Shown piece by piece: positions 23,465 through 34,179 of a stretch of DNA of 64,000 bases (its first letter is position 1; each line of letters starts with the position of its first letter). The DNA lies in assembly GCF_029227915.1 (NCBI RefSeq), contig NC_079876.1, positions 7,194,001 through 7,258,000 of the forward strand, given 5' to 3'. The DNA comes from Hydractinia symbiolongicarpus. Its lineage: Eukaryota > Cnidaria > Hydrozoa > Anthoathecata > Hydractiniidae. Below the pieces are notes generated by a model. The model saw only the letters and a program-made list of their open reading frames with translations. It did no database searches and was not told the origin of the DNA. A program made the position numbers and the translations under genes.

Positions 23465-24250
23465 CATGAGACTTGTAGTTCTCAAAAATGTTTTCATTTT
23501 TGATGAGACGCTGAATAAAAGAAGTTTAATCGCCGGCAAACGAAAACCTGCGATTTCCCGTAAATCCCGGACTCGGCCCGTATAGTCAAAAGTATACAAA
23601 GAAAGTACCCAGGGTGTAAACTCATTTCCCGAACGATTTTTTAAATTATTATTTCACCACTAAAGCCCATGAGACTTGTAGTTTTTAAAAATGTTTTCAT
23701 TTTTGATGAAACACTGAATAAAAGAAGTTTAAACGCCGGCAAACGAAAACCCGCGACTTCCCGTAAATCCCGGACTCGGCCCGTATAGTCAGAAGTATAC
23801 GAAGAAAGCACCCAGGGAGTAAACTCATTTTCCGAACGATTTTTTAAAATATTTTTTCACCACTAAAACGCATGAGACTTGTAGTTTTCAAAAATGTTTT
23901 CATTTTTGATGAGACGCTGAATAAAAGAAGTTTAATCGCCGGCAAACGAAAACCTGCGATTTGCCGTAAATCCCGGACTCGGCCCGTATAGTAATGAAAG
24001 TACCCGGGATGTAAACTCATTTCCCGAACGATTTTTTAAGTTATTATTTCCCCACTAAAACCCATGAGACTTGTAGTTTTCAAAAATGTTTTCATTTTTG
24101 ATGAGACGCTGAATAAAAGAAGTTTAATCGCCGGCAAACGAAAACCTGCGATTTCTCGTAAATCCCGGACTCGGCCCGCATAGTCAAAAGTATACAAAGA
24201 AAGTACCCAGGGAGTAAACTCATTTCCCGAAAGATTTTTTAAATTATTTT
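23465..24250 (+). repeat. 1,409-bp-period repeat, copy 2
   Basis: This copy carries the same private variants as the first (TCAGAAGTATACG near 23,790, TTTCCCCACTAAAACC near 24,050). TTTGCCGTAAATC near 23,962 is its own change. It continues with the CTCGTAAATCCC and CCCGAAAGATT units that also follow 435 and 3229. Confidence 0.81.
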
Positions 24251-26639
24251 TTCACCACTAAAACGCATGAGACTTGTAGTTTTCAAAATTGTTTTCATTT
24301 TTGATGAGACGCTGAATAAAAGAAGTTTAATCGCCGACAAACGAAAACCTGCGATTTCCCGTAAATCCCGGACTCGGCCCGTATAGTCAAAAGTATACGA
24401 AGAAAGCACCCAGGGAGTAAACTCATTTCCCGAACGATTTTTTAAATTATATTTACACCACTAAAACGCATGAGACTTGTAGTTTTCAAAAATGTTTTCA
24501 TTTTTGATGAGACGCTGAATGAAAGAAGTTTAATCGCCGGCAAACGAAAACCTGCGATTTCCCGTAAATCCCGGACTCTGCCCGTATAGTCAAAAGTATA
24601 CAAAGAAAGTACCCAGGGTGTAAACTCATTTCCCGAACGATTTTTTAAATTATTATTTCACCACTAAAGCCCATGAGACTTGTAGTTTTCAAAAATGTTT
24701 TCATTTTTGAAGAGACGCTGAATAAAAGAAGTTTAATCGCCGGCAAACGAAAACCCGCCATTTCCCGTAAACCCCGGACTCAGCCCGCATATTCAAAAGT
24801 ATACAAAGAAAGTACCCAGGGAGTAAACTCGTTTCCCGAACGATTTTTTAAATTAATTTTTTACCACTAAAACGCATGAGACTTGTAGTTTTCAAAAATG
24901 TTTTCATTTTTGATGAGACGCTGAATAAAAGAAGTTTAATCGCCGGCAAACGAAAACCTGCGATTTCCCGTAAATCCCGGACTCGGCCCGTATAGTCAAA
25001 AGTATACAAAGAAAGTACCCAGGGTGTAAACTCATTTCCCGAACGATTTTTTAAATTATTATTTCACCACTAAAGCCCATGAGACTTGTAGTTTTTAAAA
25101 ATGTTTTCATTTTTGATGAAACACTGAATAAAAGAAGTTTAAACGCCGGCAAACGAAAACCCGCGACTTCCCGTAAATCCCGGACTCGGCCCGTATAGTC
25201 AAAAGTATACGAAGAAAGCACCCAGGGAGTAAACTCATTTTCCGAACGATTTTTTAAAATATTTTTTCACCACTAAAACGCATGAGACTTGTAGTTTTCA
25301 AAAATGTTTTCATTTTTGATGAGACGCTGAATAAAAGAAGTTTAATCGCCGGCAAACGAAAACCTGCGATTTCCCGTAAATCCCGGACTCGGCCCGTATA
25401 GTAATGAAAGTACCCGGGATGTAAACTCATTTCCCGAACGATTTTCTAAGTTATTATTTCACCACTAAAACCCATGAGACTTGTAGTTTTCAAAAATGTT
25501 TTCATTTTTGATGAGACGCTGAATAAAAGAAGTTTAATCGCCGGCAAACGAAAACCTGCGATTTCTCGTAAATCCCGGACTCGGCCCGCATAGTCAAAAG
25601 TATACAAAGAAAGTACCCAGGGAGTAAACTCATTTCCCGAAAGATTTTTTAAATTATTTTTTCACCACTAAAACGCATGAGACTTGTAGTTTTCAAAATT
25701 GTTTTCATTTTTGATGAGACGCTGATTAAAAGAAGTTTAATCGCCGGCAAACGAAAACCTGCGATTTCCCGTAAATCCCGGACTCGGCCCGTATAGTCAA
25801 AAGTATACGAAGAAAGCACCCAGGGAGTAAACTCATTTTCCGAACGATTTTTTAAAATATTTTTTCACCACTAAAACGCATGAGACTTGTAGTTTTCAAA
25901 AATGTTTTCATTTTTGATGAGACGCTGAATAAAAGAAGTTTAATCGCCGGCAAACGAAAACCTGCGATTTCCCGTAAATCCCGGACTCGGCCCGTATAGT
26001 AATGAAAGTACCCGGGATGTAAACTCATTTCCCGAACGATTTTTTAAGTTATTATTTCACCACTAAAACCCATGAGACTTGTAGTTTTCAAAAATGTTTT
26101 AATTTTTGATGAGACGCTGAATAAAAGAAGTTTAATCGCCGGCAAACGAAAACCTGCGATTTCTCGTAAATCCCGGACTCGGCCCGTATAGTCGAAAGTA
26201 TACAAAGAAAGTACCCAGAGTGTAAACTTATTTCCCGAACGTTTTTTTAAATTATTATTTCACCACTAAAGCCCATGAGACTTGTAGTTTTTAAAAATGT
26301 TTTCATTTTTGATGAGACGCTGAATAAAAGAAGTTTAATCGCCGGCAAACGAAAACCCGCCATTTCCCGTAAACTCCGGACTCGGCCCGCATAGTTAAAA
26401 GTATACAAAGAAAGTACCCAGGGAGTAAACTCATTTCCCGAACGATTTTTTAAAATATTTTTTCACCACTAAAACGCATGAGACTTGTAGTTTTCAAAAA
26501 TGTTTTCATTTTTGATGAGACGCTGAATAAAAGAAGTTTAATCGCCGGCAAACGAAAACCTGCGATTTCCCGTAAATCCCGGACTCGGCCCGTATAGTAA
26601 TGAAAGTACCCGGGATGTAAACTCATTTCCCGAACGATT
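24251..26639 (+). repeat. Outer left-arm monomers, repeated 192-bp units
   Basis: About twelve monomers of the outer left-arm types are present. The 192-bp form with TAGTAATGAAAGTACCCGGG appears near 25,400, 26,000 and 26,598, each preceded by AATATTTTTTCACCAC-type units, giving a roughly 600-bp rhythm. Near 26,187 the first CCCGTATAGTCGAA variant appears, which becomes common after 27.1 kb. Confidence 0.75.
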
Positions 26640-28310
26640 TTTTAAATTATTATTTCACCACTAAAGCCCATGAGACTTGTAATTTTTAAAAATGTTTTCA
26701 TTTTTGATGAGACGCTGAATAAAAGAAGTTTAATCGCCGGCATACGAAAACCCGTCATTTCCCATAAACCCCGGACTCGGCCCGCATAGTCAAAAGAATA
26801 CAAAGAAAGTACCCAGGGAGTAAACTCATTTCCCGAACGATTTTTTAAATTATTTTTTCACCACTAAAACGCATGAGACTTGTAGTTTTAAAAATTGTTT
26901 TCATTTTTGATGAGACGCTGAATAAAAGAAGTTTAATCGCCGGCAAACAAAAACCTGCGATTTCCCGTAAATCCCGGACTCGGCCCGTATAGTCAAAAGT
27001 ATACAAAGAAAGTACCCAGGGTGTAAACTCATTTCCCGAACGATTTTTTAAATTATTATTTCACCACTAAAACGCATGAGACTTGCAGTTTTCAAAAATG
27101 TTTTCATTTTTGATGAGACGCTGAATAAAAGAAGTTTAATCGCCGGCAAACGAAAAACTGCGATTTCCCGTAAATCCCGGACCCGGCCCGTATAGTCGAA
27201 TGTATACAAAGAAAGTACCCTGTGAGTAAACTCATTTCCCGAACGATTTTTGAAATTATTTTTTCACCACTGAAACGCATGAGACTTGTAGTTTTCAGAA
27301 ATGTTTTCATTTTTGATGAGACGCTTAATGAAAATGGTTTAATCGCCAGCAAACGAAAACCCGCGATTTCCCGTAAATCCCGGGCTTGGCCCGTATAGTC
27401 GAATGTATACAAAGAAAGTACCCAGGGAGTAAACTCATTTCCCGAACAATTTTTTAAATTATATTTTCACCACTAAGTACCCAGGGAGTAAACTCATTTC
27501 CGGAACGATTTTTTAAATTATTTTTTCACCACTAAAACGCATGAGACTTGTAGTTTTCAAAAATGTTTTCATTTTTGATGAGACGCTTAATGAAAGAGGT
27601 TTAATCGCCGGCAACCGAAATCCCGCGTTTTCCCGTAAATCCGGGGCTTGGCCCGTATAGTCGAATGTATACAAAGAAAGTACCCAGGGAGTAAACTCCG
27701 TTTCCCGAACGATTTTTTAAATTTTTTTTTCACCACTAAAACGCATGAGACTTGTAGTTTTCAAAAAAATTTTCATTTTTGATGAGACGCTTAATGAAAG
27801 TGGTTTAATCGCCAGCAAACGAAAACCCGCGATTTCCCGTAAATCCCGGGATTGTCCCGTATAGTCAAAAGTATACAAAGAAAGTATCCAGGGACTAAAC
27901 TTATTTCCCGAACGATTTTTTATATTATTTTTTTACCACTAAACGCATGAGACTTGTAGTTTTCAAAAATATTTTCATATTTGATGGGACGCTGAATAAA
28001 AGAAGTTTAATCGCCGGCAAACGAAAATCCGCGATTTCCCGTAAATCCCGGACTCGGCCCGTATAGTCAAAAGTATACAAAGAAAGTACCCAGGGACTAA
28101 ACTCATTTCCCGAACGATTTTTTACATTATTTTTTTACCACTAAACGCATGAGACTTGTAGTTTTTAAAAATATTTTCATATTTGATGAGACGCTGAATA
28201 AAAGAAGTTTAATCGCCGGCAAACCAAAATCCGCGATTTCCCGTAAATCCCGGACTCGGCCCGTATAGTAATGAAAGTACCCGGGATGTAAACTCATTTC
28301 CCGAACGATT
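26640..28310 (+). repeat. 1,671-bp higher-order repeat, copy 1
   Basis: GCATACGAAAACCCGTC at 26740 recurs at 28411, and the truncated-unit joint CACTAAGTACCC at 27471 recurs at 29142. Both give an offset of 1,671. The outer-domain monomer types give way inside this block, at about 27.1-27.3 kb, to GCTTAATGAAA, GGGCTTGGCCCG and GTCGAATGTATAC types. The end of this copy (27.9-28.3 kb) holds ATATTTGATGGG units. Confidence 0.84.
27418..27535 (+). repeat. 59-bp partial monomer duplication, left arm 1
   Basis: A 59-bp piece running from GTACCCAGGG to CACTAA (27418-27476) is followed directly by a second start of the same piece at 27477. The joint reads CACTAAGTACCC and the enlarged unit is 262 bp. 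Exactly the same joint, with the same flanking variants GAACAATTTTTTAAATTATA and TTCCGGAACG, occurs inverted 13 times in the right arm (starting at 40497, 42572, 43837, 44899, 50612, 54500, 55157, 55814, 56674, 61798, 62455, 63112 and 63972). Confidence 0.93.
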
Positions 28311-29200
28311 TTTTAAATTATTATTTCACCACTAAAGCCCATGAGACTTGTAGTTTTTAAAAATGTTTTCATTTTTGATGAGACGCTGAATAAAAGAAGT
28401 TTAATCGCCGGCATACGAAAACCCGTCATTTCCCATAAAACCCGGACTCGGCCCGCATAGTCAAAAGTATACAAAGAAAGTACCCAGGGAGTAAACTCAT
28501 TTCCCGAACGATTTTTTAAATTATTTTTTCACCACTAAAACGCATGAGACTTGTAGTTTTAAAAATTGTTTTCATTTTTGATGAGACGCTGAATAAAAGA
28601 AGTTTAATCGCCGGCAAACAAAAAACTGCGATTTCCCGTAAATCCCGGACTCGGCCCGTATAGTGAAAAGTATACAAAGAAAGTACCCAGGGTGTAAACT
28701 CATTTCCCGAACGATTTTTTAAATTATTATTTCACCACTAAAACGCATGAGACTTGCAGTTTTCAAAAATGTTTTCATTTTTGATGAGACGCTGAATAAA
28801 AGAAGTTTAATCGCCGGCAAACGAAAAACTGCGATTTCCCGTAAATCCCGGACCCGGCCCGTATAGTCGAATGTATACAAAGAAAGTACCCTGTGAGTAA
28901 ACTCATTTTCCGAACGATTTTTGAAATTATTTTTTCACCACTGAAACGCATGAGACTTGTAGTTTTCAGAAATGTTTTCATTTTTGATGAGACGCTTAAT
29001 GAAAATGGTTTAATCGCCAGCAAACGAAAACCCGCGATTTCCCGTAAATCCCGGGCTTCGCCCGTATAGTCGAATGTATACAAAGAAAGTACCCAGGGAG
29101 TAAACTCATTTCCCGAACAATTTTTTAAATTATATTTTCACCACTAAGTACCCAGGGAGTAAACTCATTTCCGGAACGATTTTTTAAATTATTTTTTCAC
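28311..29200 (+). repeat. 1,671-bp higher-order repeat, copy 2
   Basis: This copy follows copy 1 from the AAAGCCCATGAGAC unit through the 59-bp partial duplication. After about 29,200 the copies stay related, but an additional monomer of 202 bp is inserted, so GCTTAATGAAAGAGG at 27587 corresponds to 29460 (offset 1,873). Confidence 0.82.
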
Positions 29201-29206
29201 CACTGG
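29089..29206 (+). repeat. 59-bp partial monomer duplication, left arm 2
   Basis: This is the same rearranged unit as at 27418, carried by the 1,671-bp HOR, with its joint at 29142-29153. The following monomer differs (CACTGGAACGCATG against CACTAAAACGCATG). Confidence 0.92.
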
Positions 29207-31036
29207 AACGCATGAGACTTGTAGTTTTCAGAAATGTTTTCATTTTTGATGAGACGCTTAATGAAAATGGTTTAATCGCCAGCAAACGAAAACCCGCGAT
29301 TTCCCGTAAATCCCGGGCTTGGCCCGTATAGTCGAATGTATACAAAGAAAGTACCCTGTGAGTAAACTCATTTCCCGAACGATTTTTTAAATTTTTTTTT
29401 CACCACTAAAACGCATGAGACTTGTAGTTTTCAAAAATGTTTTCATTTTTGATGAGACGCTTAATGAAAGAGGTTTAATCGCCGGCAACCGAAATCCCGC
29501 GTTTTCCCGTAAATCCGGGGCTTGGCCCGTATAGTCGAATGTATACAAAGAAAGTACCCAGGGAGTAAACTCCGTTTCCCGAACGATTTTTTAAATTTTT
29601 TTTTCACCACTAAAACGCATGAGACTTGTAGTTTTCAAAAAAATTTTCATTTTTGATGAGACGCTTAATGAAATTGGTTTAATCGCCAGCAAACGAAAAC
29701 CCGCGATTTCCCGTAAATCCCGGGATTGTCCCGTATAGTCAAAAGTATACAAAGAAAGTATCCAGGGACTAAACTCATTTCCCGAACGATTTTTTATATT
29801 ATTTTTTTACCACTAAACGCATGAGACTTGTAGTTTTCAAAAATATTTTCATATTTGATGGGACGCTGAATAAAAGAAGTTTAATCGCCGGCAAACGAAA
29901 ATCCGCGATTTCCCGTAAATCCCGGACTCGGCCCGTATAGTCAAAAGTATACAAAGAAAGTACCCAGGGACTAAACTCATTTCCCGAACGATTTTTTATA
30001 TTATTTTTTTACCACTAAACGCATGAGACTTGTAGTTTTTAAAAATATTTTCATATTTGATGGGGCGCTGAATAAAAGAAGTTTAATCGCCGGCAAACGA
30101 AAATCCGCGATTTCCCGTAAATCCCGGACTCGGCCCGTATAGTCAAAAGTAAACAAAGAAAGTACCCATGGAGTAAACTCATTTCCCGAACGATTTTTTA
30201 AATTTTTTTTTCACCACTAAAACGCATGAGACTTGTAGTTTTCAAAAATGTTTTCATTTTTGATGAGACGCTTAATGAAAAAGGTTTAATCGCCGACAAA
30301 CGAAATCCTGCGTTTTCCCGTAAATCCGGGGCTTGGCCTGTATAGTCGAATGTATACAAAGAAAGTACCCAGGGAGTAAACTCCGTTTCCCGAACGATTT
30401 TTTAAATTTTTTTTCACCACTAAAACGCATGAGACTTGTAGTTTTCAAAAATGTTTTCATTTTTGAAGAGACGCTTAATGAAAGAGGTTTAATCGCCGGC
30501 AAACGAAATCCCGCGTTTTCCCGTAAATCCGGGGCTTGGCCCGTATAGTCGAATGTATACAAAGAAAGTACCCAGGGAGTAAACTCCGTTTCCCGAACGA
30601 TTTTTTAAATTTTTTTTCACCACTAAAACGCATGAGACTTGTAGTTTTCAAAAATGTTTTCATTTTTGAAGAGACGCTTAATGAAAGAGGTTTAATCGCC
30701 GGCAAACGAAATCCCGCGTTTTCCCGTAAATCCGGGGCTTGGCCCGTATAGTCGAATGTATACAAAGAAAGTACCCAGGGAGTAAACTCCGTTTCCCGAA
30801 CGATTTTTTAAATTTTTTTTTCACCACTAAAACGCATGAGACTTGTAGTTTTCAAAAAATTTTTCATTTTTGATGAGACGCTTAATGAAAGTGGTTTAAT
30901 CGCCAGCAAACGAAAACCCGCGATTTCCCGTAAATCCCGGGATTGGCCCGTATAGTCAAAAGTATACAAAGAAAGTACCCAGGGACTAAACTCATTTCCC
31001 GAACGATTTTTTATATTATTTTTTTACCACTAAACG
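29201..31036 (+). repeat. Inner left-arm monomers
   Basis: This stretch mixes GCTTAATGAAAGAGG/GGGGCTTGGCCCG units and ATATTTGATGGG units. Near 30.27-30.76 kb two neighbouring monomers 203 bp apart are almost identical (GAAGAGACGCTTAATG with CCGTTTCCCGAACG), the shortest local duplication in this arm. No HOR with a larger period is evident beyond its relation to 27.5-28.1 kb. Confidence 0.76.
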
Positions 31037-31992
31037 CATGAGACTTGTAGTTTTCAAAAATATTTTCATATTTGATGGGACGCTGAATAAAAGAAGTTTA
31101 ATCGCCGGCAAACGAAAATCCGCGATTTCCCGTAAATCCCGGACTCGGCCCGTATAGTCAAAAGTATACAAAGAAAGTACCCAGGGACTAAACTCATTTC
31201 CCGAACGATTTTTTATGTTATTTTTTTACCACTAAACGCATGAGACTTGTAGTTTTCAAAAATATTTTCATATTTGATGGGACGCTTAATGAAAGAGGTT
31301 TAATCGCCGGCAAACGAAATCCCGCGTTTTCCCGTAAATCCGGGGCTTGGCCCGTATAGTCGAATGTATACAAAGAAAGTACCCAGGGAGTAAACTCATT
31401 TTCCGAACGATTTTTTAAATTTTTTTTTCACCACTAAAACCCATGAGACTTGTAGTTTTCAAAAATGTTTTCAATTTTGATAAAACGCTGAATAAAAGAA
31501 GTTTAATCGCCAGCAAACGAAAACCCGCGATTTCCCGTAAATCCCGGCTTGGCGTGTATGGTCAAAAGTATACAAAGAAAGTGCCCAGGGAGTAAACTCA
31601 TTTTCCGAACGATTTTTTAAATTATTTTTTCACCACTAAAACGCATAAGACTTGTAGTTTTTAAAAATGTTTTCATTTTTGATGAGACGCTGAATAAAAG
31701 CAGTTTAATCCCCGGCAAACGAAAACCTGCGATTTCCCGTAAATCCCGGACTCGGCCCGAATAGTCAAAAGTATACAAAAAAAGTACCCAGCGAGTAAAC
31801 TCATTTCCCGAACGAATTTTTAAATTATTTTTTCACCACTAAAACGCATGAGACTTGTAGTTTTCAGAAATGTTTTCATTTTTGATGAGACGCTTAATGA
31901 AAGTGGTTTAATCGCCGGCAAACGAAAACCCGCAATTTCCCGTAAATCCCGGGCTTGGCCCGTATAGTCGAATGTATACAAAGAAAGTACCC
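31037..31992 (+). repeat. Left flank of the switch: variant order E-D-B-A-C'
   Basis: Five monomers have distinctive marks. E (31037) has ATATTTGATGGG. D (31239) has GGGGCTTGGCC with CGCGTTTTCCCG. B (31442, 202 bp) has AAATCCCGGCTTGGCG, a unit lacking one base of CCCGGACTCGG. A (31644) has CATAAGAC and AAAAGCAGTTTAATCC. C' (31847) has CTTAATGAAAGTGG, GGGCTTGGCC and the joint. Read outward from the switch, the order is C', A, B, D, E. Confidence 0.85.
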
Positions 31993-32025
31993 TGAGTTTA
32001 CTCCCTGGGTACTTTCTTTGTATAC
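31974..32025. other. Orientation switch with 19-bp hairpin stem
   Basis: Here the array changes direction. The left stem GTATACAAAGAAAGTACCC (31974-31992) and its perfect reverse complement (32007-32025) flank a 14-nt spacer, TGAGTTTACTCCCT. The left monomer is cut within the GTACCCTG(TGAG) segment and is joined to the (AA)TGAGTTTACTC segment of an inverted monomer. The two partners share about 2 bp (TG) at the joint. No transposon end or target-site duplication is visible. Outside the stem the arms stay complementary along whole monomers but with many mismatches (GTCGAAT on the left against GTCAAAA on the right), so this is not an exact fold-back. Confidence 0.93.
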
Positions 32026-33165
32026 TTTTGACTATACGGGCCGAGTCCGGGATTTACGGGAAATCGCAGGTTTTTGTTTGCCGGCGATTAAACTGCTTTT
32101 ATTCAGCGTCTCATCAAAAATGAAAACATTTTTGAAAACTACAAGTCTCATGCGTTTTAGTGGTGAAAAAATAATTTAAAAAATCGTTCGGGAAATGAGT
32201 TTACTCCCTGGATACTTTCTTTGTATACTTTTGACTATACGGGCCGAGTCCGGGATTTACGGGAAATCGCAGGTTTTCGTTTGCCGGCGATTAAACTGCT
32301 TTTATTCAGCGTCTCATCAAAAATGAAAACATTTTTGAAAACTACAAGTCTCATGCGTTTTAGTGGTGAAAAAATAATTTAAAAAATCGTTTGGGAAATG
32401 AGTTTACTCCCTGGGTACTTTCTTTGTATATTTTTGACTATACGGACCCAGCCGGGATTTACGGGAAATCGCGGGTTTTCGTTTGCCGGCGATTAAACTT
32501 ATTTTATTCAGCGTTTCATCAAAAATGAAAACATTTTTAAAAACTACAAGTCTTATGCGTTTTAGTGGTGAAAAAATAATTTAAAAAATCGTTCTGGAAA
32601 TGAGTTTACTCACAGGGTACTTTCTTTGTATACATTCGACTATACGGGCCAAGCCCGGGATTTACGAAAATCGCGGGTATTCGTTTTCCGGCGATTAAAC
32701 CTCTTTCATTAAGCGTCTCATCAAAAATGAAAACATTTTTGAAAACTACAAGTCTCATGCGTTTTAGTGGTGAAAAAAAAAATTTAAAAAATCGTTCGGG
32801 AAATGAGTTTACTCCCTGGGTACTTTCTTTGTATACATTCGACTATACGGGCCAAGCCCCGGATTTACGGGAAAACGCGGCATGTCGTTTGCCGGCGAAT
32901 AAACATCTTTCATTAAGCGTCTCATCAAAAATGAAAACATTTTTGAAAACTACAAGTCTCATGCGTTTTAGTGGTGAAAAAATAATTTAAAAAATCGTTC
33001 GGGAAATGAGTTTACTCCCGGGGTACTTTCTTTGTATACTTTTGACTATACGGGCCGAGTCCGGGATTTACGGGAAATCGCGGATTTTCGTTTGCCGGCG
33101 ATTAAACTTCTTTTATTCAGCGTCCCATCAAATATGAAAATATTTTTGAAAACTACAAGTCTCAT
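31993..33165 (-). repeat. Right flank of the switch: variant order A-A-B-C-D-E
   Basis: Read outward from the switch these are two A units with AAACTGCTTTTATTC (to 32152 and 32355), B (32356-32557, 202 bp, GACCCAGCCGGG and CTTATGCG), C (32558-32759, GGGCCAAGCCCGGG), D (32760-32963, GGGCCAAGCCCCGG with GGGAAAACGCGG) and E (32964-33165, CGTCCCATCAAATATG). The order A, B, D, E mirrors the left flank. The GCAGTTT mark of A was seen only in these flanks. Confidence 0.84.
32635..32648 (+). other. CENP-B-box-like motif, spacing off by one
   Basis: The sequence TTCGACTATACGGG contains the three conserved parts of the mammalian CENP-B box NTTCGNNNNANNCGGGN (TTCG, A and CGGG). It has three instead of four bases between TTCG and A. 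It recurs in every right-arm monomer with CATTCGACTATACGGG and, inverted, in left-arm units with CCCGTATAGTCGAA. Monomers with TTTTGACTATACGGG lack the TTCG. Binding by a CENP-B-like protein is not shown by the sequence. Confidence 0.3.
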
Positions 33166-34179
33166 GCGCTTAGTGGTGAAAAAATAATATAAAAAATCGT
33201 TCGGGAAATGAGTTTACTCCCTGGGTACTTTCTTTGTATACTTTTGACTATACGGGTGGAGTCCGGGGTTTACGGGAAATGGCGGGTTTTCGTTTGCCGG
33301 CGATTAAACTTCTTTTTTTCAGCGTCTCATCAAAAATGAAAACATTTTTGAAAACTACAAGTCTCATGCGTTTTAGTGGTGAAAAAATAATTTAAAAAAT
33401 CGTTCGGGAAATGAGTTTACTCCCTGGGTACTTTCTTTGTATATTTTTGACTATACGGACCCAGCCGCGATTTACGGGAAATCGCGGGTTTTCGTTTGCC
33501 GGCTATTAAACTTCTTTTATTCAGCGTTTCATCAAAAATGAAAACATTTTTAAAAACTACAAGTCTTATGCGTTTTAGTGGTGAAAAAATAATTTAAAAA
33601 ATCGTTCTGGAAATGAGTTTACTCACAAGGTACTTTCTTTGTATACATTCGACTATACGGCCAAGCCCGGGATTTACGGAAATCGCGGGTATTCGTTTTC
33701 CGGCGATTAAACATCTTTCATTAAGCGTCTCATCAAAAATGAAAACATTTTTGAAAACTACAAGTCTCATGCGTTTTAGTGATGAAAAAAAAATTTAAAA
33801 AATCGTTCAAGAAATGAGTTTACTCCCTGGGTACTTTCTTTGTATACATTCGACTATACGGGCCAAGCCCCGGATTTACGGGAAAACGCGGCATGTCGTT
33901 TGCCGGCGACTAAACCTCTTTCATTAAGCGTCTCATCAAAAATTAAAACATTTTTGAAAACTACAAGTCTCATGCGTTTTAGTGGTGAAAAAATAATTTA
34001 AAAAATCGTTCGGAAAATGAGTTTACTCCCGGGGTACTTTCTTTGTATACTTTTGACTATACGGGCCGAGTCCGGGATTTACGGGAAATCGCGGATTTTC
34101 GTTTGCCGGCGATTAAACGTCTTTTATTCAGCGTCCCATCAAATATGAAAATATTTTTAAAAACTACAAGTCTCATGCG
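33166..34179 (-). repeat. Right-arm monomers, second A-B-C-D-like series
   Basis: The order of units seen at 32.16-33.17 kb repeats here about 1 kb further on. A GGACCCAGCCGCGATTTACG unit lies near 33,460, CATTCGACTATACGGCCAAGCCCGGG near 33,660, GGGAAAACGCGGCATG near 33,885 and CGTCCCATCAAATATG near 34,135. Offsets are about 1,005-1,015 bp, so this is a five-monomer HOR next to the flip. Confidence 0.75.

Larger units (their letters stand above)
1..31992 (+). repeat. Left arm of array, monomers in + orientation
   Basis: All monomers here read in one direction, for example CATGAGACTTGTAG then GACGCTGAATAAAAG then CCCGTAAATCCCGG. No inverted monomer occurs before 31,993. The arm has two parts. 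The outer part (1 to about 27.1 kb) is dominated by monomers with GCTGAATAAAAG and by HORs of 2.8 and 4.4-4.8 kb. The inner part (about 27.1 kb to the flip) is rich in GCTTAATGAAAG, GCTTGGCC and ATATTTGATGGG variants, which are also the commonest types of the right arm. Confidence 0.97.

Noticed and set aside
31974-32025. Hairpin as a rho-independent terminator, telomere hairpin or transposon end
   Set aside because: No adjacent gene, T-tract context, target duplication or terminal structure is present. The stem is a consequence of two inverted monomers meeting.
31993-33165. Assembly fold-back (palindromic read) as the whole explanation of the flip
   Set aside because: The two flanks carry different monomers at the joint (GCTTGGCC type on the left, ACTCGGCC type on the right) and many single-base differences, so they are not copies of one strand read twice. 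It still deserves a check with spanning reads.
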